Below, piece after piece: positions 28,865 to 38,025 of a stretch of DNA of 64,000 nucleotides. Source of the stretch: an uncultured Reyranella sp. (GTDB lineage: Bacteria; Pseudomonadota; Alphaproteobacteria; Reyranellales; Reyranellaceae); assembly GCF_945957355.1 (NCBI RefSeq), contig NZ_CAMFKM010000002.1, positions 310,001 through 374,000 on the forward strand. Reading direction: 5' to 3'. Under the pieces are notes generated by a model. It was not told the origin of the DNA. It saw nothing but the letters and a program-made list of their open reading frames with translations, and made no database searches. The translations under genes were made by a program, and so were the position numbers. The first letter of the stretch is position 1. Every line of letters starts with the position of its first letter.

Positions 28865-30310
28865 TCAGGCGCCGGCCGCGAAGCCCGGCGGGAATTCGGC
28901 CGAGGCGCCGGTCTCGGCGTCGAACGCCTCGGCGAGCCTGATGAGATGTGCCTCGCCGTACCACGGCGCCACGAACTGGAGGCCGATCGGCAGGCCGGCC
29001 TTCGAGTGCCCGAACGGGATCGAGATCGCCGGATGGCCGGTCATGTTGAACGGGATCGTGTAGGTGTACCAGGCGGCCCGCAGGTCGCCGAGCGGCTTGC
29101 CGTCGACCACCAGCGGCTCAAACTGGTTCTGGGTGGCGAGCGGCGCCGGCGTGGCGACGGTCGGCGTCAGCAGCAGGTCGCAGTCGGCGAACAGGCGCTG
29201 GACGGCCTTGAAGGCGGTGGTGCGATCGACCAGCGCGCGGCGCAGTTGCACCACGTCGACGGCATTGCCCTCGTCCAGCGTCTTCGCGAAGGACGGATCG
29301 AGATCGCCGCGCCGGTTCTTCAGGATGTCGGCGAAGCGTTCGATCTGGTTGGCGCGCAGGATGATGCGCGCGACATCAAGCTTCCAGTCGATCTCGCGAC
29401 CGTCCATCTCCTTGATCTTCGCGCCCTGCTTGTCGAGGAGGGCGAGCGCTGCATCGAGGCGGGCCTCGGTGTCGGGATCGAGGTAGCCGCCGGTCATGCG
29501 GCGGATCACGGTGATGCGCTTGCCGGCGATCGGATGCCCACCGGATTTGTCAGGCCAGGCGAAGGGTTCGCGACCGATGGCCAGGGTCCATGGGTCGTTG
29601 GGATGGCTGCCCGACATCGAGGCGAGGCCGGCGCCGAGATCGGTCGGATGGCGCGCCATCACGCCGAGATAGGTGAGCTGGCCGAACTGGTCCGGCGGCA
29701 CCTCGTGCGGCACGCGGCCCAGGGTCGCCTTCAGACCGTAGACGCCGCAGCAGGCCGCGGGAATGCGGCCCGAGCCCGCGCCGTCGGTCGACATGGCGAT
29801 CGGGCCGAGGCCCAGGGCCACCGAGACGGCGGCACCGCCGCTCGACCCGCCGCTCGTGTGCTCGCGATTCCACGGGTTGCGCGTGATCCCGTGCAGCGGG
29901 CTGTCGGTCAGCACCTTGTGCCCGAACTCCGGCGTCGTCGTCTTGGCGAACAGGACGGCATCGGCCGCGCGCCATTGGGCGATGGCCTCGGCATCCATCG
30001 ACGGCACGTTGTCCTTCATAGTGATCGAGGCGAAGGCCGTGCGCAGGCCCTTGGTCAGGATCAGGTCCTTGGCGGAGACGGGCACGCCGGCCAGCGCGCC
30101 GAAGGAGCCGCCGCCCTTGCGTCGCGCATCGAGCGCATCGGCGGCGGCGCGTGCCCCTTCGGCATCGAGCGTCGCGATCGGGTTGAAGGGCTCGGCCTTC
30201 TTCGTGCGCTCCAGCACGCCCTCGACGATGTCGCGCGCGGCGACCTTGCCGGACATGAAGGCTTTGACATGAGCTGCGACGGTGCGGCCGGCGAAATCCT
30301 GAGCAGGCAT
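28865..30310 (-). CDS. Amidase-signature family hydrolase inside an ABC operon
   Basis: This 481-residue amidase has the full Ser-cisSer-Lys triad: Lys in VPVSAKDLI, cis-Ser in SGGSSGGAA and Ser in the following TDGAGSGRIPAACC. The last is slightly unusual, since most members read DGGGSIR. The length and the C-terminal MTGHPAISIPFG match the family. The start at 30310 is chosen because family members begin this way; an earlier in-frame start overlaps the ATPase. It sits between the ATPase and the permease genes of cassette A with gaps of 10 and 1 bases. This suggests that it hydrolyses the imported compound or an amide derived from it. Confidence 0.92.
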   Translation of the reverse strand: MPAQDFAGRTVAAHVKAFMSGKVAARDIVEGVLERTKKAEPFNPIATLDAEGARAAADALDARRKGGGSFGALAGVPVSAKDLILTKGLRTAFASITMKDNVPSMDAEAIAQWRAADAVLFAKTTTPEFGHKVLTDSPLHGITRNPWNREHTSGGSSGGAAVSVALGLGPIAMSTDGAGSGRIPAACCGVYGLKATLGRVPHEVPPDQFGQLTYLGVMARHPTDLGAGLASMSGSHPNDPWTLAIGREPFAWPDKSGGHPIAGKRITVIRRMTGGYLDPDTEARLDAALALLDKQGAKIKEMDGREIDWKLDVARIILRANQIERFADILKNRRGDLDPSFAKTLDEGNAVDVVQLRRALVDRTTAFKAVQRLFADCDLLLTPTVATPAPLATQNQFEPLVVDGKPLGDLRAAWYTYTIPFNMTGHPAISIPFGHSKAGLPIGLQFVAPWYGEAHLIRLAEAFDAETGASAEFPPGFAAGA

Positions 30311-30320
30311 GATCGTTCTT

Positions 30321-31403
30321 TCAGGTTGAGGCGAAGAGCGTGAATGTGTCGTACGGGACCGAGAGGTGCGCCGTCTTTCCTTCGGCGAGTTCCGCAACGT
30401 GCGGCGTGTCGGCCATGGAGAGCGCCGTGAGGGGACCCAGCGGCGTGTCGAGCACGGCTTTCACGGTGGGGCCGAGACGATGCAGCGCCGATACGCGGCC
30501 TTCGAGCGACAGCGTGCCCGCTTGTGTCGTCAGCCGCACCGACTCGGGTCGGCAGGCGAGCTGGCAGGCGCGGCCGGCCGACGCGGCGCCGACGACGGCT
30601 GAGCGGGGAACGGAGATCGCCTGCCCCGCGACGGAGACCGAGACCGTTGTGGCATCAACCGCCTCGATGCGGCCGTCCAGCATGTTGATGTCTCCCACGA
30701 ACCGCGCGACGAAGGGCGAGGCGGGGCGGCGGTAGATCTCGCCCGGCGTGCCAACCTGCCGGACGTGCCCGCCCTCCATCACGACGATCGTATCGGAAAG
30801 CATCGTCGCCTCTTCCTGGTCGTGGGTGACGAACACGAAGGTCGTGGCGAGCTGACGCTGGATCGACTTGAGCTCGACCTGGAGCTGGCGGCGAAGCTGC
30901 AGGTCGAGCGCGCTCAGCGGCTCGTCGAGCAGCAGGATTGCCGGCTCCAGCGCCAGCGACCGCGCCAGCGCCACGCGTTGCTTCTGGCCGCCGGAGAGCT
31001 GGCCGATGCGCCGGCGCTCGAATCCGGCCAGGCCCACCAGGCCCAGGAACCGCGAGACGCGGGCCGCGATCTCGGAGGCAGCCGTGCCGCGGATCCGCAT
31101 GCCGTAGGCCACGTTCTCGAAGACGTCGAGATGCGGGAACAGAGCCAGGTTCTGGAACACCATGCCGAGCGGGCGACGCCGCGGCGGTACGCCCTGCATG
31201 GGCGCGCCGTCGATGGCGATGGTGCCGCGGCTCGGTTCGAGGAAGCCCGCGATCAGGCGCAGCAGGGTGGTCTTGCCGCATCCGGAGGGGCCGAGCAGGG
31301 TAACGAAGCTGCCACCCTCGATCGAAAGATTCACCTCGTGCAGCACCGTCGCGGTGCCGAACGCCTTGCCGACACCGTCGATCGAGATCGAACCCCGGCT
31401 CAC
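30321..31403 (-). CDS. ABC transporter ATPase, PotA-like
   Basis: This 360-residue ATPase has Walker A GPSGCGKTT, Q-loop MVFQNLALFPH, signature LSGGQKQR, Walker B ILLLDEPLSALD and switch His in FVTHDQEEA. A C-terminal TOBE domain (residues ~280-360) is present, as in the spermidine and iron class. The start is a GTG at 31403 overlapping the binding-protein stop (GTGA). It powers cassette A. Confidence 0.95.
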   Translation of the reverse strand: MSRGSISIDGVGKAFGTATVLHEVNLSIEGGSFVTLLGPSGCGKTTLLRLIAGFLEPSRGTIAIDGAPMQGVPPRRRPLGMVFQNLALFPHLDVFENVAYGMRIRGTAASEIAARVSRFLGLVGLAGFERRRIGQLSGGQKQRVALARSLALEPAILLLDEPLSALDLQLRRQLQVELKSIQRQLATTFVFVTHDQEEATMLSDTIVVMEGGHVRQVGTPGEIYRRPASPFVARFVGDINMLDGRIEAVDATTVSVSVAGQAISVPRSAVVGAASAGRACQLACRPESVRLTTQAGTLSLEGRVSALHRLGPTVKAVLDTPLGPLTALSMADTPHVAELAEGKTAHLSVPYDTFTLFAST

Positions 31404-32449
31404 TGCTTGACGCCGGACATCAGCTTCTCGGCGCGGTCGACCCGCGCCTCGTTGTGCTCGACGACGATGCGCCAGTCGGGCGAGTAGAGCGACTTCACGA
31501 TTTCGTCGTAGGGCTGGCCAAGCGTCTTCTGCAGATCCTCGGGCAGCTTGACCTTGGCGTTCATCGGCAGCCAGCCGTCGAGCAGGGCCGCGCGCAGCTG
31601 CGGCTCGGCGCCGGCGATGTAGTTCATCCAGACCAGCGACTTGTCCTGGTTCTTGGCGCCCTTCGGCACCACCACGACGTAGGGCAGCATCAGCGCACCC
31701 TCTTTGGGAATCACGATGCCGACATTGGCGGCGCCCTGGCGGCGCAGTGCCCAGACGCGCGACGCGTAAAACGGCACCGCGGCAACCTCGCCGCGCGTCA
31801 GCAGCGTGTTCATGTGAGCGAGCGAGGTGTAGGTCGCGAGCACGTTCGGCACGATCTTCTCGAGCAGCTTGAAGCCCGGATCGATGTCCTTCTCGCTGCC
31901 GCCCATCGCCTTGGCCATGATGACGGCGTCGTAGGGCGCGAGATAGACTGGCCGGGTCAGAGACAGCTTGCCCTTCCACTTCGGATCGGCGAGCCCCTGC
32001 CAGGAGGCGAAGTCCTGGGCCTTGGCGAGGTCGGTGTTGTAGGCGATCCCGTAGTAGGTGAAGTAGACCGGCAGTCCGACATGGCGGCCGGCCTTGTCCT
32101 TGGTCAGAAACTTCGGATCGACGTCGGAGATTCCCGGAAGCTGCTTGTCGTCGAAGCTTTCGATCAGGCCGGCATTGGACAGCGCGATCGCCTCGAAGTA
32201 GGTGACCAGCGCCAGGCTGTACTGTCCGGCGGCCGCGGGAGAGCGCAGCGCGCCGGCCGGGTTCGGCACCTCGACCATCTTGATGGTGGAGCCGTTGCCG
32301 GGGTTGAACTGCTTGATGAAGGCCTCGCGCCAGGTGTTGGCGCCGCCCCCGCCCCACACCGCCATGGTGAGCTCCTGGGCAGACGCGACACCCGTGCTCG
32401 CACAGGCCAGGACCGCGCTGCACATCAACGCCTTCAATCGGTTCATCAT
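31400..32449 (-). CDS. ABC solute-binding protein, spermidine/iron class (cassette A)
   Basis: This 349-residue periplasmic protein has a signal peptide (MMNRLKALMCSAVLACASTG, cut after ASA). It then reads ELTMAVWGGGGANTWREAF, typical of family-1 PotD/AfuA-like binding proteins. VYFTYYGIAYNTDLAKA and the hinge region follow. It is the first gene of the leftward cassette A and is divergent from the second binding protein at 32615. The ligand cannot be assigned from sequence. Confidence 0.92.
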   Translation of the reverse strand: MMNRLKALMCSAVLACASTGVASAQELTMAVWGGGGANTWREAFIKQFNPGNGSTIKMVEVPNPAGALRSPAAAGQYSLALVTYFEAIALSNAGLIESFDDKQLPGISDVDPKFLTKDKAGRHVGLPVYFTYYGIAYNTDLAKAQDFASWQGLADPKWKGKLSLTRPVYLAPYDAVIMAKAMGGSEKDIDPGFKLLEKIVPNVLATYTSLAHMNTLLTRGEVAAVPFYASRVWALRRQGAANVGIVIPKEGALMLPYVVVVPKGAKNQDKSLVWMNYIAGAEPQLRAALLDGWLPMNAKVKLPEDLQKTLGQPYDEIVKSLYSPDWRIVVEHNEARVDRAEKLMSGVKQ

Positions 32450-32614
32450 CGCTGGCCCCCACCGTTGTTGCTTGGCAGCGACGTTAGACGCCTCCTGCAG
32501 TAGTCGAGAAATTCATTCGTCCCGTCTGGTCATTCCAGAAGGTTATGGTGTTCGGTATTGCTCCATGCAGATGCCGCTTCTACAGTCCCGAGGGGATCAC
32601 GGAGGGGAAACGCC
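32450..32614. promoter_or_regulatory. Divergent promoter region of the two ABC cassettes
   Basis: These 165 bases separate the start codons of two binding proteins facing opposite ways. A short palindrome, TCTGG-TCATT-CCAGA at 32525-32539, is a candidate operator shared by both operons. GGAGGGG at 32601 is the ribosome site for the rightward gene. No clear -35/-10 pair can be assigned by eye. Confidence 0.35.
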
Positions 32615-33679
32615 ATGGACTTGAAGCGCCTGCATCGCCGCCACGCTCTCTCGCTGCTGGGAGGCGCCGCCGCGGTCGGCGCCGCCGGGCCCGCCTTCGC
32701 ACAGGCCGAGCCGGCGAAGCCCGCCCAACTCGTGGTCAACCATTCCGGTGGGTCGATGGGCTCGGCCATGCGCAAGGCCTTCTTCAACGGCTTCGAGAAG
32801 AAGTACGGGATCAAGGTCGTCGAGACGAGCCCGGTCGATTTCGGCAAGCTCCGCGCGATGGTCGATTCCGGCAACGTCGAGTGGGATCTGACCGAGATCG
32901 GCGGCCAGGATGCGATCCGCGCCGGCAAGGCCAATCTCCTGGAGAAGATCGACCCGAAGGTCGTCGACCGCTCCAAGTATCCGGCGACGGCGCAGAATCC
33001 CTACGTCTTCGCCTCGTCGGTCTATACGACCATCATCGGGTTCCGGAACGACGTGTTCAAGAACGGCAGTCAGCCCAAGAGCTGGGCCGACTGGTGGGAC
33101 GTGAAGAAGTTCCCGGGCGCGCGCTCCATGCGCAACCATCCGACCGACAATCTCGAATTCGCGCTGATCGCCGACGGGGTGCCGAAGGACAAGATCTATC
33201 CGATCGACTTCGACCGCGCCTTCAAGAAGCTCGACCAGATCAAGCCGCACATCACCGTCTGGTGGTCGACCGGCCAGCAGCCCGCCCAGCTGCTGCTCGA
33301 CAAGGAAGTGGTGCTGGCCACCGGCTGGAACGGCCGTTTCTACGACATCATCAAGAAGGGCGCGCCGGTCGGCATCGAATGGAACGAGGGAGCCCTGAAG
33401 CAGGGCAGCTTCGCCATCCCGCGCGGCGCCAAGAGCCCGTACTGGGCCAACAAGATGCTGGCCGAGCTCGCGATACCGCAGCAGCAGGCGGTCTATGCCT
33501 CGGAGCTCGGCTATCCCGGCCTCAACCTCGAATCGCTGAACTTCGTCGATCCGAAGGTGAAGCCGTTCCTGCCGACCGCCTATCTCGACCAGCAGTTCTG
33601 GGTGAGCGACCAGTGGTATGCCGAGAACGGCACCAAGGCGGCGGAACTGTGGAACGCCTGGATGCTGAAGAAGGGCTGA
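32615..33679 (+). CDS. ABC solute-binding protein, spermidine/iron class (cassette B)
   Basis: This 354-residue periplasmic protein has a twin-arginine-like leader (HRRHALSLLGGAAAVGAAG, cleavage near AFAQA), so it may be exported folded. The mature part contains KKYGIKVVETSPVDFGKLRA and SVYTTIIGFRNDVFKNG, typical of PotD-like proteins. The start at 32615 follows GGAGGGG. It is first in cassette B: binding protein, ATPase, two permeases and FAD oxidoreductase. It is only distantly similar to its divergent neighbour, so the two probably bind different ligands. Confidence 0.92.
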   Translation: MDLKRLHRRHALSLLGGAAAVGAAGPAFAQAEPAKPAQLVVNHSGGSMGSAMRKAFFNGFEKKYGIKVVETSPVDFGKLRAMVDSGNVEWDLTEIGGQDAIRAGKANLLEKIDPKVVDRSKYPATAQNPYVFASSVYTTIIGFRNDVFKNGSQPKSWADWWDVKKFPGARSMRNHPTDNLEFALIADGVPKDKIYPIDFDRAFKKLDQIKPHITVWWSTGQQPAQLLLDKEVVLATGWNGRFYDIIKKGAPVGIEWNEGALKQGSFAIPRGAKSPYWANKMLAELAIPQQQAVYASELGYPGLNLESLNFVDPKVKPFLPTAYLDQQFWVSDQWYAENGTKAAELWNAWMLKKG

Positions 33680-33685
33680 CCTCTC

Positions 33686-34732
33686 TTGAGTGCCAGCGGG
33701 GGATCGGCCGACCTTCTCATCGAGGGTGTGGCCAGACGTTTCGGAGAGGTGGTCGCGCTCGATCACGTCTCCCTGCAGGTGGCCCAGGGGGAGCTTCTGA
33801 CCATCCTGGGGCCCAGCGGCTCGGGGAAGACGACCCTGCTCAAGGTCGTTGCGGGCTTCGAGACGCCCGACGCCGGCCGCGTGACGGTGGGCGGCGCCGA
33901 CATCACCGCGCTGCCGCCGGCCCGGCGGGACATCGGCATGGTGTTCCAGAACTATGCCCTGTTCCCGCATCTCAGCGTCGCGGCCAACGTCGCCTTCCCG
34001 CTGGAGATGCGCAACGTCGCGAAGCCGGAGATCGAGCGGCGCGTCGCCGAGGCCCTGGCGATGGTCGAGCTCAAAGGTTACGAGGCGCGCCTGCCGCGGC
34101 AGCTTTCCGGCGGCCAGCAGCAGCGCGTGGCCCTCGCGCGCGCCATCGTGTTCAACCCGCGGCTCCTGCTGCTGGACGAGCCCTTCGGGGCGCTGGACCG
34201 CAAGCTCCGGGAGACGATGCAGCTCGAGGTGCGCCGCCTGCAGCGCCGTCTCGGCCTCACCACCATCTTCATCACCCACGACCAGGAGGAGGCGCTGGTC
34301 CTGTCCGACCGGATCGCGGTGATGAGCAGGGGCACGATCCAGCAGATTGCCACGACGACCGAGATCTACGAGCGGCCGGCCAACGATTTCGTCGCCGACT
34401 TCGTGGGCGAGAGCAACATCTTCCACGGGACGATGAGCGCGCCGGGCACGGTTACGCTCGACGGCGGCCGCGTCCTGCAGGTGCGCAGCGACAGGCCAGC
34501 CGGAAGCAAGGTCGGCGTGCTGATGCGCCCCGAGCGATTCGCCCCGTCGGGCGCCAACGCCTTCGCCGGCGAGGTGATCGAGTCGGTCTATCTCGGCACG
34601 TCGTTCAAGCTGCGCCTCGCCTGCGAGGGCGGCCTCGAGCTGCTGGTGCGCCAGCCCGCACGCGGCGCGCTGCCCGCCGCTGGCGCGCGCATGACCGTCG
34701 GCATCGAGCCTGAGTCGATCCATGTGTTCTGA
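33686..34732 (+). CDS. ABC transporter ATPase, PotA-like
   Basis: This 348-residue ATPase of cassette B shows Walker A GPSGSGKTT, Q-loop MVFQNYALFPH, signature LSGGQQQR, Walker B LLLLDEPFGALD and H-loop FITHDQEEA, followed by a TOBE domain. The start is a TTG at 33686, six bases after the binding-protein stop. There is no good ribosome site, so reinitiation is likely. A perfect inverted repeat follows its stop. Confidence 0.93.
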   Translation: MSASGGSADLLIEGVARRFGEVVALDHVSLQVAQGELLTILGPSGSGKTTLLKVVAGFETPDAGRVTVGGADITALPPARRDIGMVFQNYALFPHLSVAANVAFPLEMRNVAKPEIERRVAEALAMVELKGYEARLPRQLSGGQQQRVALARAIVFNPRLLLLDEPFGALDRKLRETMQLEVRRLQRRLGLTTIFITHDQEEALVLSDRIAVMSRGTIQQIATTTEIYERPANDFVADFVGESNIFHGTMSAPGTVTLDGGRVLQVRSDRPAGSKVGVLMRPERFAPSGANAFAGEVIESVYLGTSFKLRLACEGGLELLVRQPARGALPAAGARMTVGIEPESIHVF

Positions 34733-34739
34733 GTTCGGA

Positions 34740-34793
34740 GGAGCGCGCCACTCCAGTGGCACTCATGAGGGCGCCACTGGAGTGGCGCGCTCC
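34740..34793. repeat. Perfect 21-base inverted repeat with palindromic loop
   Basis: The left arm is 34740-34760 and the right arm 34773-34793; they match at all 21 positions. The 12-base loop contains the palindrome CTCATGAG. The hairpin lies entirely between the ATPase stop and the permease ATG at 34795, so it ends one base before that start codon. It is very G+C rich and has no U-tract, so it is not a simple terminator. It may be an extragenic palindrome, or it may reduce expression of the downstream permeases relative to the ATPase. Confidence 0.85.
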
Positions 34794-34794
34794 C

Positions 34795-35601
34795 ATGAAT
34801 AGGTCGATCCTCCCTGCGCTGCCGGCGCTGATCCTGCTCTTCGTGTTCTTCCTGTTCCCGGTCGTGCGCATGCTGGGCTTCAGCGTCGAGGGCGGGACGC
34901 TCGACTGGTACGCCAAGGCGCTGGGCGAGCAGCTCTATCTGCGGGTCTTCTGGAACACCTTCGAGATCGCGCTGCTGGTCACTCTCTTCTGCCTGCTGCT
35001 GGGCTATCCGCTGGGTTTCCTGATGGCGACGACCACACCCTTCTGGGCGACCGTGGGCTTCATCTTCGTCCTGTTGCCGCTCTGGACCTCGGTGCTGGTG
35101 CGCACCTATGCCTGGATGGTGCTGCTCGGCCGCAACGGCGTCTTCAATCGCACGCTGATGGAAGCGGGCATCATCAGCGATCCGATTCCAATGCTGCACA
35201 ATTTCACCGGCGTGCTGATCGGCATGGTGCATGTGCTGCTGCCCTACATGGTGCTGCCGATCTACGGCGCGGTGCGCAAGGTCGATCCCGCCATTCCCGC
35301 GGCGGCCGCGGGACTCGGCGCGTCGAGCTTCGCGATCTTCCGGCGCATCTACCTGCCGCTCACCCTGAACGGCATCTTCGCGGGCTCGGTGCTGGTGTTC
35401 GTGCTGTCGCTGGGCTTCTTCATCACCCCGGCGCTGCTGGGCGGCGGCCGGGTGATGATGATCGCCGTGCTGATCGAGCAGCAGGTGCGCGAGGCGCTGA
35501 ACTGGCCGTTTGCCGCGGCGCTGTCGGCGGTGCTTCTGGTCTTCACCTTCGCCGTCTATGCGCTGGCTCAGCGTTTCACGCGGACGGAGGTGGCCCGATG
35601 A
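34795..35601 (+). CDS. ABC transporter permease, PotB-like
   Basis: This 268-residue inner-membrane permease starts MNRSILPALPALILLFVFFL. TSVLVRTYAWMVLLGRNGVF is the typical PotB segment, and AAAAGLGASSFAIFRRIYLP is the coupling loop. An upstream in-frame GTG lies inside the hairpin and is not preferred. No conventional ribosome site is free of the hairpin. The last four bases overlap the next permease. Confidence 0.92.
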   Translation: MNRSILPALPALILLFVFFLFPVVRMLGFSVEGGTLDWYAKALGEQLYLRVFWNTFEIALLVTLFCLLLGYPLGFLMATTTPFWATVGFIFVLLPLWTSVLVRTYAWMVLLGRNGVFNRTLMEAGIISDPIPMLHNFTGVLIGMVHVLLPYMVLPIYGAVRKVDPAIPAAAAGLGASSFAIFRRIYLPLTLNGIFAGSVLVFVLSLGFFITPALLGGGRVMMIAVLIEQQVREALNWPFAAALSAVLLVFTFAVYALAQRFTRTEVAR

Positions 35602-36377
35602 GCCGCCGCCTGTTGGTCATCTCGTGCGGCCTGATCTACTTCTTCCTGATGCTGCCGCTGCTGGTGGTCTTCCCGATCTCGCTGTCGTCGGCGCCCTACA
35701 TGCAGTTCCCGCCGCCCGGCCTGTCGTGGCAGTGGTACGAGCGCTATCTCGACGATCCGCAATGGATCGATGCCACATGGCGCTCGCTCTATATCGGCAG
35801 CGCGACGGCGGTCTTCGCGCTGGCGCTGGGCGTGCCGCTGGCCTTCGCGCTGGTGCGCGGAAAATTCTTCGGCCGCATCCTGATCGACCGGCTGGCGCTC
35901 GCGCCCGTGATCGTGCCGACCATCATCCTGTCGGTGGCGGTCTATGGCCTGTTCGCGAAACTGAAACTGATCGGCACCTGGTACGGACTCGTCGTGGCGC
36001 ACACGGTGCTGGCGCTGCCCTTCGTCGTGCTGGTGATCGGGGCGGGGCTGCGCGACTTCGACCGCTCGCTGGAACAGGCCGCCGAGGGGCTGGGTGCTAG
36101 CCGTTGGCGTACCCTGGCGCGGGTCACGCTGCCGCTGCTGCGTCCCAGCCTCGTCTCGGCCGGGCTGCTCGCCTTCATCTCCTCGTTCGACGAAGTCGTC
36201 GTGGCGCTGTTCCTCGCCGGCGCCAACATGACGCTCCCGAAGAAGATGTTCGACAACATCATGATGGAGATCGACCCGACCATTGCCGCCGTCTCGGTGA
36301 TGCAGATCCTTCTGGTGTCGATCGTCCTGGTGCTGATCGGCCGCTTCGGCCGCGGCCTCAGGGATAGTGCGCGATGA
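35598..36377 (+). CDS. ABC transporter permease, PotC-like
   Basis: This 259-residue permease overlaps its upstream partner (ATGA). It has about six helices, the coupling loop EQAAEGLGASRWRTLARVTL and the SSFDEVVVALFLAGANMTLP signature. It forms the channel of cassette B with the PotB-like subunit. About 130 bases with palindromic repeats separate it from the FAD oxidoreductase. Confidence 0.92.
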   Translation: MSRRLLVISCGLIYFFLMLPLLVVFPISLSSAPYMQFPPPGLSWQWYERYLDDPQWIDATWRSLYIGSATAVFALALGVPLAFALVRGKFFGRILIDRLALAPVIVPTIILSVAVYGLFAKLKLIGTWYGLVVAHTVLALPFVVLVIGAGLRDFDRSLEQAAEGLGASRWRTLARVTLPLLRPSLVSAGLLAFISSFDEVVVALFLAGANMTLPKKMFDNIMMEIDPTIAAVSVMQILLVSIVLVLIGRFGRGLRDSAR

Positions 36378-36390
36378 GTGTGTTGCCAAC

Positions 36391-36491
36391 CCTTCGAGAC
36401 GGCCGCGAAGAGGCCTCCTCAGGGTGAGGTGGAAGTGTAGTGAAGTCCTCATCCTGAGGAGCGGTCCGAAGGACCGCGTCTCGAAGGATGG
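36391..36491. repeat. Dispersed palindromic repeat, two inverted units
   Basis: One unit at 36391-36429 begins CCTTCGAGACGG and ends CAGGGTGAGG. The second at 36447-36491 begins CCTCATCCTGAGGAGC, contains CGGTCCGAAGGACCG and ends CGTCTCGAAGGATGG. They are inverted copies of the same element. Related elements occur at 37859 and 42060. Confidence 0.8.
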
Positions 36492-36506
36492 GCCAAGGAG
36501 TAAGTG

Positions 36507-37838
36507 ATGGCCGACAGCGTCTTCCACAAGGATTTCAAGGCGACGCCCTGGTGGTGGGAGTGGTGGCATCCCTCCAACGAGCTGAGCCAGGACCCCCCGC
36601 TCAAGACCGACGTACTGGTGGTGGGCGCGGGCTATGGCGGACTGTCGACGGGACTCGAGCTGGCGCGCTCGGGCGTCGACGTGACCGTGCTGGAGCGCGG
36701 CGATTTCGGCGTCGGTGCCTCGACCCGCAACGGCGGCGGCGTGAGCGGCGGCACGACCATGGGCAAGGGCTTCTCCGGCAAGGGCGTCGGCGGCGATCCC
36801 GAGGCCTGGAAGAAGGTGATGGCGCGCATGCTGAGCGATGCCGCCGATTCATTGAGCCAGGTCGAGACGGTGATCCAGCGCGAGGGCATCGAATGCTTCT
36901 GGCGCATGAACGGCCGCTTCAGCGGCGCCTATACGCCCCGGCACTTCGCCGAACAGCAGGCCAAGGTCGCGACCTACAACGAGCAGGCGGCGCTCGGCAC
37001 CTACATGGTGCCGCGCGAGCGCCAGCGCGAGGAGATCGCCTCCGACTACTACTACGGCGGCATGGTCGTGGAGCGCACCGGCCAGCTCCACCCCGCGCTC
37101 TACTATGGCGGCCTGCTCAAGGCGGCGCACCGTGCCGGCGCGAAACTCTGCGCCAACTGCGATGCCGAGAAGATCGAGCGTAAGCCGGGTGGGTTCCGCG
37201 TGCTGACCAGCAAGGGCCCGATCGAGGCGCGCGAGGTGGTGATCGCCACCAACGGCTACACGACCGAGCTGACGCCGACGCTGCGGCGCAAGCTGGTGCC
37301 GGTCGCCAGCCACATCATCGCGACCGAGGAGCTGCCCGAGGACCTGGTGCAGAGCCTGATCCCAAAGAACCGCGTCGTCTCCGACACCAAACGGGTGCTC
37401 TGCTATTACCGCCAGTCGCCCGACAACAAGCGCGTGATCTTCGGCGGTCGCGCCCGCTTCACCCAGGTGACGCCCGAGGTCAGCGCGCCGGTGCTGCACG
37501 GCTACATGCTGGAGCGCTGGCCGCAGCTCAAGGGCGTGAAGGTGACCCATGCCTGGACCGGCAACGTGGCCTTCGCTTTCGACTTCCTGCCGCACATGGG
37601 CATGGAGCAGGGCATGCACTATCTGATGGCCTGCAACGGCTCGGGCGTCGCAATGATGTCCTATCTCGGCTACCAGACGGCGCGGAAGATCGCCGGCGGC
37701 TCGAACGCGCCGGTCAACGCCTTCGACGGCCAGGATTTCCCGACCGTCCCCTTCTACAACGGCAACCCCGAATGGGTTCTGCCCTTCGTCGGCGCCTGGT
37801 ATCGCACCCGCGACTGGTGGGACCGGGTGCGGGCGTAA
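36507..37838 (+). CDS. FAD-dependent amine/amino-acid oxidoreductase (DadA/PuuB-like), copy 2
   Basis: This 443-residue flavoenzyme has FAD site VLVVGAGYGGLSTGLELARSG and FGVGASTRNGGG. Later marks are VVIATNGYTTELTP and HAWTGNVAFAFDFLPHMG. It shares with copy 1 an N-terminal HKDFKATPWWWEWW-type leader and the segment SHIIATEELP, so the two are paralogues. AAGGAG lies six to seven bases before the ATG at 36507. As the last gene of cassette B it probably oxidises the amine imported by that transporter. Confidence 0.9.
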   Translation: MADSVFHKDFKATPWWWEWWHPSNELSQDPPLKTDVLVVGAGYGGLSTGLELARSGVDVTVLERGDFGVGASTRNGGGVSGGTTMGKGFSGKGVGGDPEAWKKVMARMLSDAADSLSQVETVIQREGIECFWRMNGRFSGAYTPRHFAEQQAKVATYNEQAALGTYMVPRERQREEIASDYYYGGMVVERTGQLHPALYYGGLLKAAHRAGAKLCANCDAEKIERKPGGFRVLTSKGPIEAREVVIATNGYTTELTPTLRRKLVPVASHIIATEELPEDLVQSLIPKNRVVSDTKRVLCYYRQSPDNKRVIFGGRARFTQVTPEVSAPVLHGYMLERWPQLKGVKVTHAWTGNVAFAFDFLPHMGMEQGMHYLMACNGSGVAMMSYLGYQTARKIAGGSNAPVNAFDGQDFPTVPFYNGNPEWVLPFVGAWYRTRDWWDRVRA

Positions 37839-37858
37839 GGCCGCTCAAACAAATATGG

Positions 37859-37991
37859 CCTCACCCTGAGGAGCACCGCGTAGCGGTGCGTCTCGAAGGG
37901 TCGGCACGAGCACCACGCCTGTTGCCCATCCTTCGAGACGGTCGTGGAGTTTACCCCGAGGTACTCGAGGGGCGACCTCCTCGGGATGAGG
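37859..37991. repeat. Dispersed palindromic repeat, paired units
   Basis: It begins CCTCACCCTGAGGAGC with an inner hairpin ACCGCGTAGCGGT, then CGTCTCGAAGGGT. A second, inverted half (CCTTCGAGACGG through GGGATGAGG) follows. Thirty-seven bases in the middle differ from the copy at 42060 at a single position. It fills the gap between the convergent FAD oxidoreductase and SBP genes and could act in transcription termination or mRNA protection. Confidence 0.8.
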
Positions 37992-38025
37992 CCAAGTGTT
38001 TGTGATGCTCTTGAAGTCCCGCTTT

